Both the position numbers and the translations under genes were made by a program. The notes beneath the pieces were generated by a model. That model saw nothing but the letters and a program-made list of their open reading frames with translations, was not told where the DNA came from and searched no databases. Shown here piece after piece: positions 22,301 to 32,859 of a stretch of 64,000 bases of DNA (positions within the stretch are counted from its first letter, which is position 1; the number at the start of each line of letters is the position of its first letter). Origin of the DNA: Paramormyrops kingsleyae (Eukaryota > Chordata > Actinopteri > Osteoglossiformes > Mormyridae). Where the stretch lies: assembly GCF_048594095.1 (NCBI RefSeq), contig NC_132807.1, positions 16,366,248-16,430,247 of the forward strand. The letters are read 5' to 3'.

Positions 22301-23039
22301 CCCTCAGCTCCTCATGACTTGCCCAAATTGAGCCCATAACTCTCGAGTTCCTACTACTGAATGACAATATGGAAAACTACACTGTGAAACCTGGTAAAAT
22401 GATGTCCTTTCTAAAGACACACATTAGCAAATGGTTCCCTGTCTCTTTATTTTTTAAGTATTTTCAGATTATGTTGTTTGCCATTAAAAGGTGGGATTCA
22501 TTCTTTGTCCACTTAAAACACTTCTTAAAAATTGAAAAACACTTACCTGCTATTATTAAACTTTTAAAATGTGAAAATGCAAGACATTATTTAATATAGA
22601 AAACCATTTTTGACCATATTTACACATTTTCTTCTAAAATATTAATGCTTTCTCTTCAGATTCTCTTCAAATTATGTCATTAAACAGCACCTAAATAACA
22701 GTACTAAATATATAATTAAACAGAGTTTGTGGTGCTGAAATCCATACCCTATGAAAACGTAGCTCTTCCATTGCTTCAAGAAGACTGGCTTTAAATTGTA
22801 TAACTTGAACAGCCAAATCACTCTGATCCAATTCATGTGGGGCATAAGATAACAACAGCTGATATTCAAAACCCTCCTCTCCAATCTAAGAATAAGCAAA
22901 ATGTTAACTTGGATAAATAATACTGCTATAATGTTAATTTTAAAAATGAACATATTCTTGCCTTGTCTTCAGGAACATGCTTGGCAGTTTCTGCATGAAA
23001 GTCCATCTCATGTTTGATTATACAACTCTCTTGAGACAT
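7301..23039 (-). CDS. ccdc73: Coiled-coil domain-containing protein 73
   Basis: Minus-strand exons in transcript order: 23039-22962 (ATG), 22885-22748, 20407-20336, 19938-19867, 19425-19384 (optional), 19274-19239, 19012-18938, 14855-14720, 14102-14023, 12744-12628, 12470-12420, 12265-12131, 10840-10733, 10544-10461 (weak donor), 9073-8911 and 8670-7301 (stop). Phases agree throughout, giving about 918 residues against roughly 1,080 in human CCDC73. The first 450 or so residues are predicted coiled coil, for example QFKASLLEAMEELRFHR, LLLEKQELEWQK and GKYQVTVELKDKEIRTLKEE, which align with the human protein. The last two exons encode about 510 acidic, serine-rich residues with no known domain. 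The first coding intron uses a GC donor (AAG|GCAAGA). A donor-like AAAG|GTAATT at 7348 could give another C-terminus. One short human exon between 18,938 and 14,855 was not found. The molecular function is not established. Confidence 0.88.
9250..10432. repeat. 45-bp minisatellite, about 26 copies
   Basis: A head-to-tail array of a 45-base unit containing CTGTCTGTGTGTGATCCACA and AGCTGCAAGTCAGGAAAC, with about 26 full copies plus a partial one. Copies differ almost only at GGAAAC versus GGACAC, with rare single changes near 10,020, 10,135 and 10,170. In order the variant reads A A C A A C A A C C A C, then mostly A, so the left third has a three-unit (135-base) super-period. It lies in a ccdc73 intron, just after a candidate exon in transcript direction. 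As 45 is a multiple of three, several frames stay open, which is not evidence of coding. Confidence 0.97.
11378..11639. mobile_element. Solo-LTR-like insertion
   Basis: A 262-bp block begins TGTCACA and ends TGTGACA, and is flanked on both sides by the 5-bp direct repeat TTATA. Short inverted TG...CA ends with a 5-bp target duplication are typical of an LTR left after recombination between two LTRs. No primer-binding site or retroviral gene is nearby. It lies in a ccdc73 intron. A small non-autonomous DNA element is the alternative, since the flanking match can also be read as an 8-bp TTATATTA. Confidence 0.6.
14950..15610 (+). mobile_element. LINE reverse-transcriptase fragment (fish CR1/L2/Rex-like)
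   Basis: Plus-strand translation gives FVDDTVVMGLI followed by SNLASWCKNNSLSLNVNK and, after a stop, remnants of the thumb and C-terminal region. The F-x-DD-T core is the reverse-transcriptase catalytic motif of chromosomal non-LTR retrotransposons. The frame is broken by stops, so the copy is dead. It lies antisense in a ccdc73 intron and is interrupted at 15,626 by a Tc1 element. LINE-like 3' tail sequence resumes near 17,680. Confidence 0.75.
15700..16001. mobile_element. MITE nested inside the Tc1-like element
   Basis: A 302-bp insertion with inverted repeats CAGACACTCCTTTACTTACG and, reverse-complemented from the right end, CAGACGCTCCTCTACTTACG, flanked by TA. It holds no coding frame. 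It interrupts the untranslated stretch between the Tc1 left repeat and the transposase 3' end, so it arrived after the Tc1 element. The TA duplication and CAG terminus suggest a Tc1/mariner-superfamily (pogo-like) parent. Confidence 0.85.
16000..17080 (-). pseudogene. Inactivated Tc1-like transposase
   Basis: Reading on the minus strand, the N-terminal helix-turn-helix part appears as LSEFKCGTVIGWHQCKSIRE and IREISSLLSIPRSTVSGIIK (within 17,166-16,864). The catalytic part (16,488-16,108) shows IMVWGCFSGIGLGPLVPVKG and the PAQSPDLNPIEHLLDELERR motif with the last catalytic acidic residue. The two halves are separated by disrupted sequence. A stop directly follows the LKEW motif, where the family normally continues about 30 residues. 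This is a dead DDE-family cut-and-paste transposase. Confidence 0.85.
17680..18050 (+). mobile_element. LINE 3'-tail-like sequence
   Basis: The stretch has the look of a fish non-LTR retrotransposon 3' untranslated end: CACTTGTGCTTTACTGTC, TTGCACTATTGAATGTATA, CAGTCTTTATGTACGTCTGT, and finally AATGAATAAAATATCTTGAA repeats. It is in the same orientation as the reverse-transcriptase fragment at 14,950-15,610, so both are probably parts of one LINE copy split by the Tc1 insertion. This is inference from layout and remembered family sequence. Confidence 0.5.
21057..21560 (+). mobile_element. hAT-family transposon remnant
   Basis: It starts with a GATGCACCAATTGTATCTGC and TATCGGTATTGGCTGATA block like the termini of hAT elements. 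From 21,440 the plus strand reads ITQKVTKFITLDDQLFSVRN, which resembles the conserved I-x-LDDQPFSV motif of hAT (ZBED/hobo-Ac-Tam3) transposases. The frame soon loses resemblance, and no matching right terminus was found, so the end given is approximate. It is inside a ccdc73 intron. Confidence 0.6.
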
Positions 23040-23957
23040 CCTCAGACAATGCTGGAGAAACCTTTGAGGATTAAACCCAAGCACAGGTCAGTATTATTAT
23101 ATGAAATACTAAGTTGACACTTAGATTGTGGTTTTTCATTATTACTGACCAGCAAAGTGTTAGTTAACTGAAAGTAAAATATGAAATGCCTCATCTTGAG
23201 TTTTTTGAGGATCATGTTCACCTAGAAATCCTCACAATTCTTACATAAAGATTATGCACAACATATGAAATTGAGCTAATGCTGACTAAAGTTTAATTAA
23301 ATAACAACTTATAGGAAGTCTTTTCATGTGTGTTCTTCTCACTATTTACTACTTTGAAAGCTGTATCTTTGGTTTATCAAGGTGGAAAGGAGGCCGGCCT
23401 AAGAATCTAATGGGGGTCAGAGTAATAACAGTGAATGAACAAATTGCACTGTCATTTCTCTTAAATTATATAAGTTATTTAATTTGACCTATGGATAGTC
23501 CCCTGTCTCCTCATCATCTCTGACTTTTAAGTGGGAGGTCTTCACTCAAGATGATCCTTTAATAGAAGAGAACCTTTCTCCATTTAACCCATGCCGTTAT
23601 CAATCATGTGCAGGAATAAATGATCCTGTTAGAATTTGCTACTACCACAAATGACATTGTGACCCGAGGCCAATGTCTTTATTTGCTTCTCCACTGATTC
23701 ACTTCAGCAGATATTAAACAATTTTATAAGCCATGAACAGCAAAATTAAAAGGACATCATCCATAAAGCTGAATAATTCCTATCAGCAACATGATGTCTG
23801 TATTATCTTTTCTGAGTTATATGACTATATCGCACTGCATTATAATAGGGTAAAAGACAGGCATATCCAAGGTCCTATGCGTAATAACAAAAAGTATTCA
23901 AGCACATTTTAAATTCCATCTGTCATGAAAGCTAATTGTAATAAAAAACGATAAACA

Positions 23958-23960
<3 letters not shown>

Positions 23961-24000
<40 letters not shown>
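23961..24000. repeat. (TA)20 microsatellite
   Basis: A pure run of about 20 TA units upstream of the first ccdc73 coding exon, flanked by AAAC on the left and GTTC on the right. It is likely to be length-polymorphic. Confidence 0.95.
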
Positions 24001-24003
<3 letters not shown>

Positions 24004-24994
24004 CATAAGTAACGTTTTTGAAAACATTCTACTAGGCAGTAAGAATAATATGGATAACACGGCTAATTGTTATGTAGAATTTATTTAGACCTCTAAAATA
24101 TTAAATGTTATTATTTCAAAGAAATAACCATAAAATTATCAATACCAGCTGATACTGTAAAACACTGTGTTTCTTGTAGATATTATCATTTGATAAAAAA
24201 GTAGTATGAGGCACAGATACAAGATTTTAAACAGACGATAAACCAACATGTACATCAATGTCATATTTCTAATGCTAAAGAAATAAAAGTTGAAATAAGA
24301 AAACTGGCAGCGTTTTCAGCAATGGCGTTTTCTAATGCAATCTCAAACACTTAACCAGCTATACAGTAGTCATTAGATTAAACAGTTGAATTAGCCTAGA
24401 TACAGAAAGAAGCACCATTAACTAGCCTAGCGGGTGGTCAAGCAATGCCGCACAGCTTATGTGGCGCGTCTCTGGACCACCAATAACGAACCAGACACTC
24501 TACTTAAAAACGATATATAATAACCACAAATATGTGTGCTAATGCTCGTAAAATGAAGCGCACATTTTGGCCAGCTTCAACTCTCTAATATGCTAATACC
24601 GCATTCATTAGCTTATCAAGTAACCGTGGCCATAAACTGTTTCATACACAGCCACAAATGAACAATTTAATGACTTTATCATTATATGTACTTGTATTTC
24701 GTTTCATGAGTAGCATGATTTAACGGTTTTATCAATAGATAGCCATTATAACTCACCAACGGTGGTTAACTGAAACAAATATACCACAGATAGGGTATAT
24801 TTAGGCCTAAGAGTTGTCCAACCTACACATTTTCACACATTTTGAGTTACATTAACAAGCTTTATTACCACTGCCTTCGCTTCACAATTATGTTACAAGT
24901 AATCCAGCAACGTTGTCTTAAAATACTTCCGAAATGCAATGTATAATTTCAATAAGTTTCACTAGGTTTATTTACCTTGTCAAAGAAACGTTAC

Positions 24995-25060
24995 CTTCAA
25001 ATGTCAAGCAACACAGCGATTTTAGCGCGAGAACACTTTTGGCGGGTTTAATCATAGAGT
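24995..25060 (-). promoter_or_regulatory. ccdc73 promoter and non-coding first exon (candidate)
   Basis: On the minus strand a short exon could end GACATTTGAAG|GTAACG (donor at 24995/24994). It would splice to an acceptor TTTCTCCAG 15 bases before the ATG exon at 23,039. Just upstream is TTTTGGCGGG in plus orientation (about 25,033-25,044), an E2F-type motif, and a TTCTCGCGC element. The local sequence is richer in CpG than its surroundings. The start site itself is not determinable. Confidence 0.45.
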
Positions 25061-26040
25061 AATACGTCAAAAGGTTATTTACAGTTCTTTTGCAGGGTAA
25101 CAAGTTACAAGCGTTGGTAAAATACGAGACCGATAATATTATATTAAAGAAACCACCTACAACTTTGTAACATTAAACCTACTGTTATAATTGTTATATA
25201 GCCTAAATTCACCGTCGATTATTTTCCGTGTACGCCGCCGTGCGGCTGGTATTTCAGGGTTTCTGCCTGGTAGATGGTGACTTGAAGTTTAACGAATCTT
25301 CGTTTTTAAATGATGTACGGTCTCAAAAGCACTGTTTCTGCATGTGATAACAACCATTACTCCCTAAAGTGATTAAAGCTTTCCTTTCCCCCCATAAATA
25401 ACAAACACATTTATAATTTTCTGATGTAAACGCACATCCTACAACAAAATAGTTAAAGGAGGAGGCGAAAAAAAAGCTAAATGTTGCCATCTTGTGTTAG
25501 AAAAAGGTAGGCTATTGAGAAGCACTTTGGTGAAAATATATTTTATCTTAGATCGCTTTAGCTGACGAGCAGGGCGGGACTGGTTGTCAGGCCTACCGGG
25601 CATTTTCCCAGTGGGCTGCCGACATTTATTGCTCGGCAAAAGTCGTCAAGGGACCCCAAAAGTCCAGTCCCGATTTTTAATCCTAGTCAAGTCCTGCCGA
25701 GGTTTTAAACAAAACAGACTTACAGCAGTTTTAATAAATATGAAAACCTGCATTAAACGCAGAAAACAAGCATTTTTGGATATCTGTATTATATTACTTA
25801 GAATTGTTGCAGTTGGTTTCAGGTTTCTGACAAGACATATACAAAAACGCACTGCTATGTATACAATATATTTAATTAATTTAATTTGAGAATATACGTT
25901 TTAATAGCCTACGTAATATCCACACATTATCAAGTTAATTATGGCACCCGCTTGTCCTGCGTGCGAGGTCGCGGGAGTCCGGAGCCTATCCCGGAAGCAA
26001 TGGGCGGAACGGAAAGCAGGGAATAACCCAGGCAACTCCA

Positions 26041-26211
26041 GTGGCCTGCACTACGAAGCGGGGTTACTGGCTTATCGGGGTAACTTGTTGGATTTAAGGT
26101 ACCACAGTTTAAATGGACTTCATATTCGCTCACTTACATTTTACCCAGACTACCTTAAATCCGACAAGTTACCCCGATAAGCCAGTAACCCCGCTTCGTA
26201 GTACAGGCCAC
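26041..26211. repeat. Fold-back inverted repeat (61-bp arms)
   Basis: The left arm 26,041-26,101 and right arm 26,151-26,211 are reverse complements with about two mismatches over 61 bases, separated by a 49-base loop. The arms include GCTTATCGGGGTAACTTGTT and its complement. Outer similarity fades quickly beyond GTGGCCTG. The long near-perfect arms suggest a fold-back or MITE-type DNA transposon whose body is nearly all terminal repeat. No clear target duplication was seen. Confidence 0.85.
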
Positions 26212-26221
26212 AGTCCATCTT

Positions 26222-26395
26222 AGCATGTTTTGGACTGCGACAGGAAACCGGAGAACCCGGAGGAAACCCCACGACGAAACGAGGAGAACGTGCAATCTCC
26301 ACACATGTAGAGGCAGGGCGGAGGCTTGAACCGTGTTCTCCAGGGGTGTCAGGCAACAGTCCCATTGTACTGCGTAATGTCCAGCCATCCTCTTT
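26222..26395. repeat. Dispersed fish repeat (GGAGAACCCGGAGGAAAC family)
   Basis: The text TTTTGGACTGCGACAGGAAA, CCGGAGAACCCGGAGGAAAC and GGCAACAGT follows the layout of a repeat that is very common in teleost genomes and thought to derive from LINE or SINE tails. Related pieces are at 33,937-34,105, and in opposite orientation at 45,690-45,905 and 58,893-59,180. Confidence 0.6.
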
Positions 26396-27133
26396 TACAT
26401 AAATGATTAAAATGAGCAATATTGTATTTTTTCTCCAGGTAAACGGAAATTATGGAGACTTGTTCTCATAAAAAGTACTGTGTTTTTAAGTGCGAAACGG
26501 ACGTGCAAGAACAATTACACCCAGTTTCAGACTGACATCTCTAGCCGACTCACGTTCAATGCGTAGGCTACATAGCCTATAGGTTTGCATATTTCACTGA
26601 CAGGTTATTTTTTTTATTCAATTAAATGTCGCACACTTTCACGCGTATTACCTTTATTAATTTCTCTCCAGTTATTTCAGTTTTGCAGGAATAACAAAGA
26701 TGCCCTAAATCAATGTTTTGTTGGAAGATCAATTGTATGTCGCAATCCGTTTATCCAGGTGGAACCTCAATTAGTCAGGTCTGAACAAATACTTGCTCCG
26801 AGGTGGTGAGGTCACCGGAGTTGGAGGTAAACAATCTGTTTATTTGCGATCATTATAGGCTACTTGGTATTTTCGCGTCTTTCATCTTTAAATGTATCTT
26901 TTCTTGTGTAAATATAGCTTTTTTAAATGGACTTAACTTACTTGTTTCGATACCGCCTACTTTGCCTTTTACCTACGTTTTCCGAAGAGGGCGGTAGCTG
27001 CGTAACTACCGAAGTGCTTTAGATACTTTGTACGCTGATAAGATACTGATGTCTAAATACCTGAAAAACAACAAATGATTACTCTTCGGTTACATACAGT
27101 TTAAGATTTTTAATCCTTCGCAGGTGGATAGAA

Positions 27134-30100
27134 ATGCTATTATATTTATTTCTATTGTGTCAAATTCTTCCATCTGGACAAACGGCATGTTCAAGACATT
27201 TCTCTCAAATCAGAAACTCAGTGGAAAGGTCAGATAATGGTGAGTTATTTCAATGAACACTGTAATAACTGATTTAGTTTCTGTAGCTGGTACTTTCTAA
27301 ATTTCAAATGTAAAGTTATGTTGCAAACGATGGATTTTGAAACCCTCGTTCTTATTGTGATTTTTAAAATTCGCTAGCGCATGTTAGTTTGCGGGTTAAA
27401 TAAGCGGAAATAACACGTTGTATGACACTTAGGGTAGTCATTCTTGAGGTTTAAATCACAGTATTTGCAATGAATGCCTTTTGATTTGTGTGTGAGAGAA
27501 TGATTGGGCCATATTACGCTGGTTACATATATTTAAGGAATTTCAGTAAAAAATCTGATTTGAATCTGAATAAACTAATCATTTAGCTATTGGCTTGTAG
27601 TGTTCTTGGAGGAGGCTGGGGCACACAACGTGCTAAGGCGGCATCTGCTGTTCAATCGATTCGACCTGGAGGCCTTCACGCCGGGGAACCTGGAGAGGGA
27701 ATGCTTCGAGGAGATCTGCAACTATGAGGAGGCCCGGGAAGTCTTTGAGAATTACCCAGACACAGTAGGGGCCGCTCCGATCAAAGATCGCTCAGGGTAT
27801 TTGGATGTCGCGAAGAGTAAAATCCTTTAATGTTTTAATCTTTTCCAGGATGTCTTCTGGAAAGGATACATCGAAGGTAATACTTGTGGAATACAATGCA
27901 AACAGGTGTAAATGCTACCTCTTTATTTGGCTTTTCTAGAATTGCATTCTTTGGGACACTGACAGAGCGGTAATTGTCTTTGGCTGGATGGGGTGGTTGG
28001 ATGGAGGACACAGCTTTAGGGAAGAAGCTGTGTTTCATTCTTTGTGCTTGCTTTGATTACTGTGAATCGGTTGCTAGAAGGCAGACCAACACAGACTGTG
28101 TACAGGGTGGGTTTTTGTCCATGATGATACTGTCCAGTTCTGGCAGTTCTGATCCGATGACCTGCTATGCTGCTTTCAGAACTTGTTGTAGGTCCCTCAG
28201 ATCCCTGGTTGTGTAGCTAGAGTACCAGACAGTAATGAAGTATGCTTCCCATAGTGGACTAGTAAGGGTGTGCAAAAATATTGTTTTTTCATCGTTTTTA
28301 GAAATGTATCAGATTCTATATTGTTCTGTAAAATTAATGGATGGATCTTTTAGGCTAATAGGCATTTTTTTCTGGTTTTCTAAGTTAATTTCAGCAATGG
28401 TTAAACATAGGGTTGCACCGGACCATATTGCAACGTCGGTTTTGGTGCCACTTAGATGCCGAGCTGTTGATTGAAATTTTTTCCCTGTGGTGTTCAGACA
28501 ACAGAAGTATCACTGCACATGATGTGCCATCGCTTGTTAACATTACACTTGCCCTGATGTCAGCAGAATTCTAACATTAGCTAATAGCTACCATAAACAC
28601 GGTTAAATGCCTAAAGGTAAACGATCTGAATTGTGGCTGCATTTCGCTCAAAAAGGCCTTCTCCTCATGCAAAAAAATTACTGATTTATGTTTTGGCACG
28701 CATCTTTAAGTTGAGGTCCTTCTGAAATGTAGCATGTTAACATTTTAGACCTGCCCATTTTTATTTTCAGCTGTTCTTTTTAATCTTTTTGTGCTTTGAA
28801 AGAGACTGGTTGGTTTTGTTTTTAAGGAACTATACCCATATAAAAAGATTTTGGTATAGAAGCCTTTGGAATTTCTTTAGTGGCTTTCACAATTTGTTTC
28901 CAGTGACTCTGCATTTGTAAATTTGTGATCTATTTAGAGCTTTTTTAACATCTCTCCAAATATGGAAAGCTGCTATATAGTGTTTCATGTCTCATTACTA
29001 TTTAACTGATATCGAATCTTTAGCTTGTGAATCAGAATCGAATCGGGCATCTGTGCAAGTACACAGCCCTATCAGCAGATGAGAGGGCAGATGAGAATTT
29101 TTCCAATTTTTGAGGAAAAACAGGCTTTGTTGAGTTTTTTTTTTTTTTTTAGCAAGGGTTGAGGTGTTAGATCTTTCCATGCTTTTGACCCTTTCTCCAT
29201 GGAAGGTGGCGGGCCTGCTAAATTTTCCTAAAGTATACAGTTATGCTGCGTTCGATTTGAACTCGTAACTCAGAAATTCCGAGAATTTCAACTGGAACTC
29301 CGCCTGAAGTCAGAATTCCGACTCATGAAGTCCAAGGAATAGACATATCCCCAAGCTCAGAATCCAAGATGGCTGCACCCTTTATCAACGGAAGTGAAAG
29401 TTGTAGTTTTATACTGTTTATTAGCACTTGCATCTTATCTGTGGTTCCTTAAATCAGGCGTACACACAATACTGTCTGGGCGTGTTGCTACAGAGTTTTA
29501 TGCGCAAAACACCATGTAATGTGTTATCATCAATTGATATTGCTAACAATGGCTAACACTAACACAAGTGGGCTAGAACTGGATTTGATGCTTAGTGTGA
29601 TTGTCAGATTTAAAGTAGTCCAAGCTAAATGTAAGTGAACGAAGATAAACCCCATTTAAGGGGTCATGTGTGACGTCATTCCCAGTTCCGAGGTCCAACA
29701 TCCGAGGTAAATGGAACGCAGCATTATCTCCTTGGTTTTGGTGGTGTTCACAGCCAGGATGTTCACTAGGAACTACTTTGCTAAATGTTGTACCTCCTCC
29801 CTGTCAGCTGTCTCTCTGTTGCTGGACATCGGCCCAATTATGGCGGTGTAGCCCATAAATTTGACTATGGTGCTGGTTGGGATTATCAGAGTGCAGTTAC
29901 TAATGAAGAGAATGAAAAGGATTGGGCTTAGTACACAGCCCTGTGGTGTTCCTGTGTTCAGGATTAGTGTGGAAGAAGTGAGTTTTCCTATCAGAATCAC
30001 AATTCACTTTATTGGCCAGGTACAACTGTATGTACTAGGAGTTTATTTTGGCAGTATTGATGCATACGTTCACAGACAACATAGGGCATAAGTCCATTCT

Positions 30101-32859
30101 GAGATCTGTCTGATTGGAAGTCCTTAGTCCAGGTGCATAATGAGTTTCCCAGCCCCAGTCTGCTGAGCTTGCTGCCCAGTTTGTGTGGAATTATGGTAAT
30201 TAATGCCAAAGTGAAGTCAACAAATAACCTCAAACCCCTATGTCAGGATGTTTTCAGACGCGTGAGAGCGGAACCGACGCAAGCGGAAAATGCAGAAAGG
30301 GGGCGGTGACAGCTGTGCACACAGCTTTATTATTTAACAAGTGCATCATTACAAAACACATACTCTTACAGATCAACAATCTCCATGAAATGCATACCAT
30401 CCACATCATCTCGATAACGATACTCTGATTTTCAACAGAGCCAACAATGTTTACTGACATAAAGCAAATTAGTGTTTTAAGCAACAACCGGGTTAAGCTC
30501 TCCCAAAGTCATTTTTTCTGGCTTGCGTTCTGTGTTGACCTGAGCAGTTGGATGGTCAGTGCTGGTTGATATGCTAGTCCCCGGGTCCCTCTGTCGTGGG
30601 TTTTTTTTTTTAAATCAATTTTTGGATATTCATTTTGTTTGGTAAAAGCTAGAAAAACTAAGTTAGCTACCTTTATACTGAGTCCACCACACACAACGCA
30701 ACCAAACAACCTTATGATACATTAATAGCTCGCGCTCACCCAGACAACCACTCAAGTGGATTTGTGAGGATTAAAAATGTAGGCTTTGGTTTTAGCAAAT
30801 TCAACACTTTTTGTGTTGAAGAAAACGCAGAAAGAAAAGCGCCATCACACAGTACAATGGAGTTCATGATTAATGTCCTTATTTTGTGGTTTATTTGAAG
30901 TAGTTTTGGCCCTCTTAGATATATTGAGTATGCAGTGCAGCGGTTTTCATTTAATCCTGTTGCATGTTTAAGAAGATATTTTACCAAATATCTCGGAGTT
31001 TTTATGTTCTGTGTCCAGTTGTTCCTACTCTTGTCAGCTAAAATTTCCAGCAAGCACTGCACTTCTGATGTAGACCAAAGTAATCCCTTAGCGGCAGCGT
31101 TTGTTAAATATTTGTTGCTACCCAATCTGTACAGTCTACCCAATCCATTCTTTCCAGGTACGGCATTGTTACTACTGACAAAAATGCAGACACTAGACCC
31201 ATATTATTGAAATCACGGTCCTCGAGGTCCGAGCACTGCTGGTTTTCCAGCCTTCCTTTACCTGTCAGTCAGGTGTGAAGCCTCTGACCAATCAGAATCA
31301 GTAATTATTAAACTAACTACCTGGGAGAACTGAAAACAAGGCCTGGATTTGGAATCGAGGGCCAGATTTGAAGAGCCCTGCACTAGACCATTGTTGTACT
31401 TACGTTTTTTTTTTTTATCATTTTTAGTGATAGCATATAGTTGTCTATGGAGATAAAAACTTAAGTTATATGAATTAACAATTAATATAGGCTAGTCATT
31501 TTTCAGCAACGGTTGTTGTTTTTTTAGCGGTTGGTAAATTAAATCCTCAACAGTTTGCCCATCTCCAGTGCTTCATTCAGCAACATAAGAACTGCACTGC
31601 ACACAACCTAACTCTGTATGTGACTCAGTCAAACTTAGTGGGTTTGTTGTGGGAAGCATGTCTCTCCCAGTCTGTGATCCCCTTTCACATACAAAACCCG
31701 TTAATGTATCAGGTAAAAACTACAGAGTACAGAGAAATTTTCATTCCCACTCAGTCTTCCATAATGGTAAAATATCGGGTATTATTTACTCCCAACTAAT
31801 ATCAATATAGTGAATAAAGGGGAGAAGTCCCCTCCGCCCTTCTCGGACATGGTAATCTGTTATGGTTTTGCATTCACACTGGAGCCATGATAGAAAGTTA
31901 CTGCTGATGTCACATGGTCGCCAAGGGACAAGTTAACGGGTGGACTTTACGTTTAGCTTAGATGATTGGTTGGATAGATGTATTTTTGTCGGCAAAGATA
32001 TAGTTAATGTTTGTTATGACGCTTCTGAAACAAGTGGTTTAGTAGATTCTGGCTACACATAAATTGTATAAAAATACTGAAGTACTTCATCTGATCCAGG
32101 ACACAAGGAGTCTCATCCATCAAGGATAGATGTGACTGCTCTTTTGGTTGGCATCGTAGTGACTGGGGTTTCCATTTTCCTCATTGGTCTGCTGATCTGG
32201 TACCTCTGCCAGCTGCAGTACAAAAACGCCTTCCCTCGGTAAGTATTGTACTATGTGCTTTCGGGATTGAAGTGTTAATGTTGGAACTGCTCATTTGTAT
32301 GATGCCATTGTAAGCTTATTAACACTCAGAATGAAGAGAATGTGATGATGAAGCTCTGATGGCCATTACGTGGGGGACACAGTTCCCCCAGGGTCTCTCT
32401 GCAGCGGAACAATGGTTCCCTAATGGTTACGAGGCTGGAAGAGATCTCCCTGCAGCCTGTAGGTCCACATTCAGAGGAAATGCACCCCCCCGGGCTCCCC
32501 TCCTACGAGCAAGCCCTGGCAACGTGCGGGCCTCACGATGCCGCTCCGCCACCATACCCAGGGTAGGAACAGAGCAAACTGTATATAACGGCATGCTTCC
32601 CGTAAAAAACGACACCTGTGTCTTCTTGCGGCATCAGAAGTGAATTTTATATAGGGGAGATGCCAAGATCATTACTGTAGTAGCGGGCCAGCTGTATATT
32701 ATTTTGACTTTTGATGATATATATGTAATACATGGAAAACATGAAAGGATGAGTCAGGATTATGCTAGCAGACCTGGCTACCATGGTCGCTTTGAGTGAA
32801 TTCACTGACGGTTCTCATGGTTTGGTTCTAGGTCCCGACCAGGGAGTCTTTCAGAATGA
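27134..32859 (+). CDS. prrg4: Proline-rich Gla (G-carboxyglutamic acid) transmembrane protein 4
   Basis: Six exons: 27134-27239, 27601-27764, 27849-27876, 32100-32238, 32392-32562 and 32832-32859 (TGA), all phase-consistent, giving 211 residues. Residues 1-17 (MLLYLFLLCQILP...) form a signal peptide. The Gla domain follows a basic LRRHLL processing region: NRFDLEAFTPGNLERECFEE then ICNYEEAREVFENYP, with the paired cysteines and the glutamates that are gamma-carboxylated. Residues about 110-134 are a single transmembrane helix, followed by QLQYK. The cytoplasmic tail has LPSYEQA (181-187) and PPPY (198-201), the WW-domain ligands of this family. Human PRRG4 has the same order and a near-identical PPPYPG end. 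PRRG4 is known as a vitamin-K-dependent membrane protein and a proposed Commissureless-like sorting factor for Robo. The paralogues PRRG1-3 fit less well with the locus. Confidence 0.95.
29244..29723. mobile_element. MITE with TTA target duplication (PIF/Harbinger-like)
   Basis: A 480-bp element starts TGCTGCGTTCGATTT and its right end, reverse-complemented, reads TGCTGCGTTCCATTTACCTC. The three bases TTA occur directly on both sides. A three-base T-W-A duplication is typical of PIF/Harbinger elements. The interior contains GTGACGTCATTCCCAGTTCC, a motif common in fish repeats of this type. It has no coding frame. It appears to have landed in a LINE copy, whose sequence is seen on both sides. 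Confidence 0.75.
29727..30235 (-). mobile_element. LINE reverse-transcriptase fragment
   Basis: On the minus strand the order is VDFTLALITIIPHKLGSKLS, LGLGNSLCTWTKDFQSDRSQ, then NTGTPQGCVLSPILFILFIS and a decayed catalytic box (FMGYTAIIG in place of F-A-D-D-T). These are successive blocks of a fish L2/CR1/Rex-like reverse transcriptase. The catalytic aspartates are lost and the frames are broken, so it is inactive. A short foreign piece near 29,990-30,090 interrupts it. Confidence 0.8.
30736..31143 (-). pseudogene. Myb/SANT-like DNA-binding domain remnant
   Basis: A 135-residue minus-strand frame includes LLWSTSEVQCLLEILADKSR and RYLVKYLLKHATGLN. The W-S-x-x-E-V-x-x-L-L-x-I-x-A-D pattern resembles the Myb/SANT-like (trihelix/MADF) domain found in Harbinger-associated proteins and in host genes derived from them. 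The second conserved tryptophan region is degraded and no partner transposase is present. It lies antisense in prrg4 intron 3. The similarity is short, so a chance open frame is possible. Confidence 0.4.
31211..31382 (+). repeat. Dispersed short repeat, copy A
   Basis: About 170 bases that match, in opposite orientation, 49,110-49,292. Shared landmarks are CACTGCTG-TTTTCCAGC, TCCTTTACCTGT, CAATCAGAATCA-TAATTATT, AACTAACT-CCTGGG, AACTGAAAACA and CTGGATTTGGAAT. It lies in prrg4 intron 3. It has no coding capacity and is probably a short non-autonomous element. Confidence 0.8.

Larger units (their letters stand above)
25061..27133. other. Divergent spacer between ccdc73 and prrg4
   Basis: About 2 kb separates the candidate ccdc73 start from the prrg4 ATG. 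It contains a decayed dispersed repeat (about 25,562-25,660, with GGGCATTTTCCCAGTGGGCT as in a widespread fish repeat), the fold-back repeat at 26,041-26,211 and another dispersed repeat after it. The prrg4 promoter and 5' UTR should lie between about 26,500 and 27,133, but no TATA box or start motif stands out. Confidence 0.5.
27877..32099. other. prrg4 intron 3, filled with transposon debris
   Basis: This 4.2-kb intron contains several mobile-element traces. LINE-like material appears around 27,960-28,230 and 29,150-29,240. A possible hAT-derived stretch runs from about 28,264 (AGGGTGTGCAA) to 29,070 (ACACAGCCCT in the opposite sense). A TTA-flanked MITE, a reverse-transcriptase fragment, a SANT-like broken frame and a dispersed repeat are listed separately. 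The hAT assignment is weak because no target duplication was found. Confidence 0.5.
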
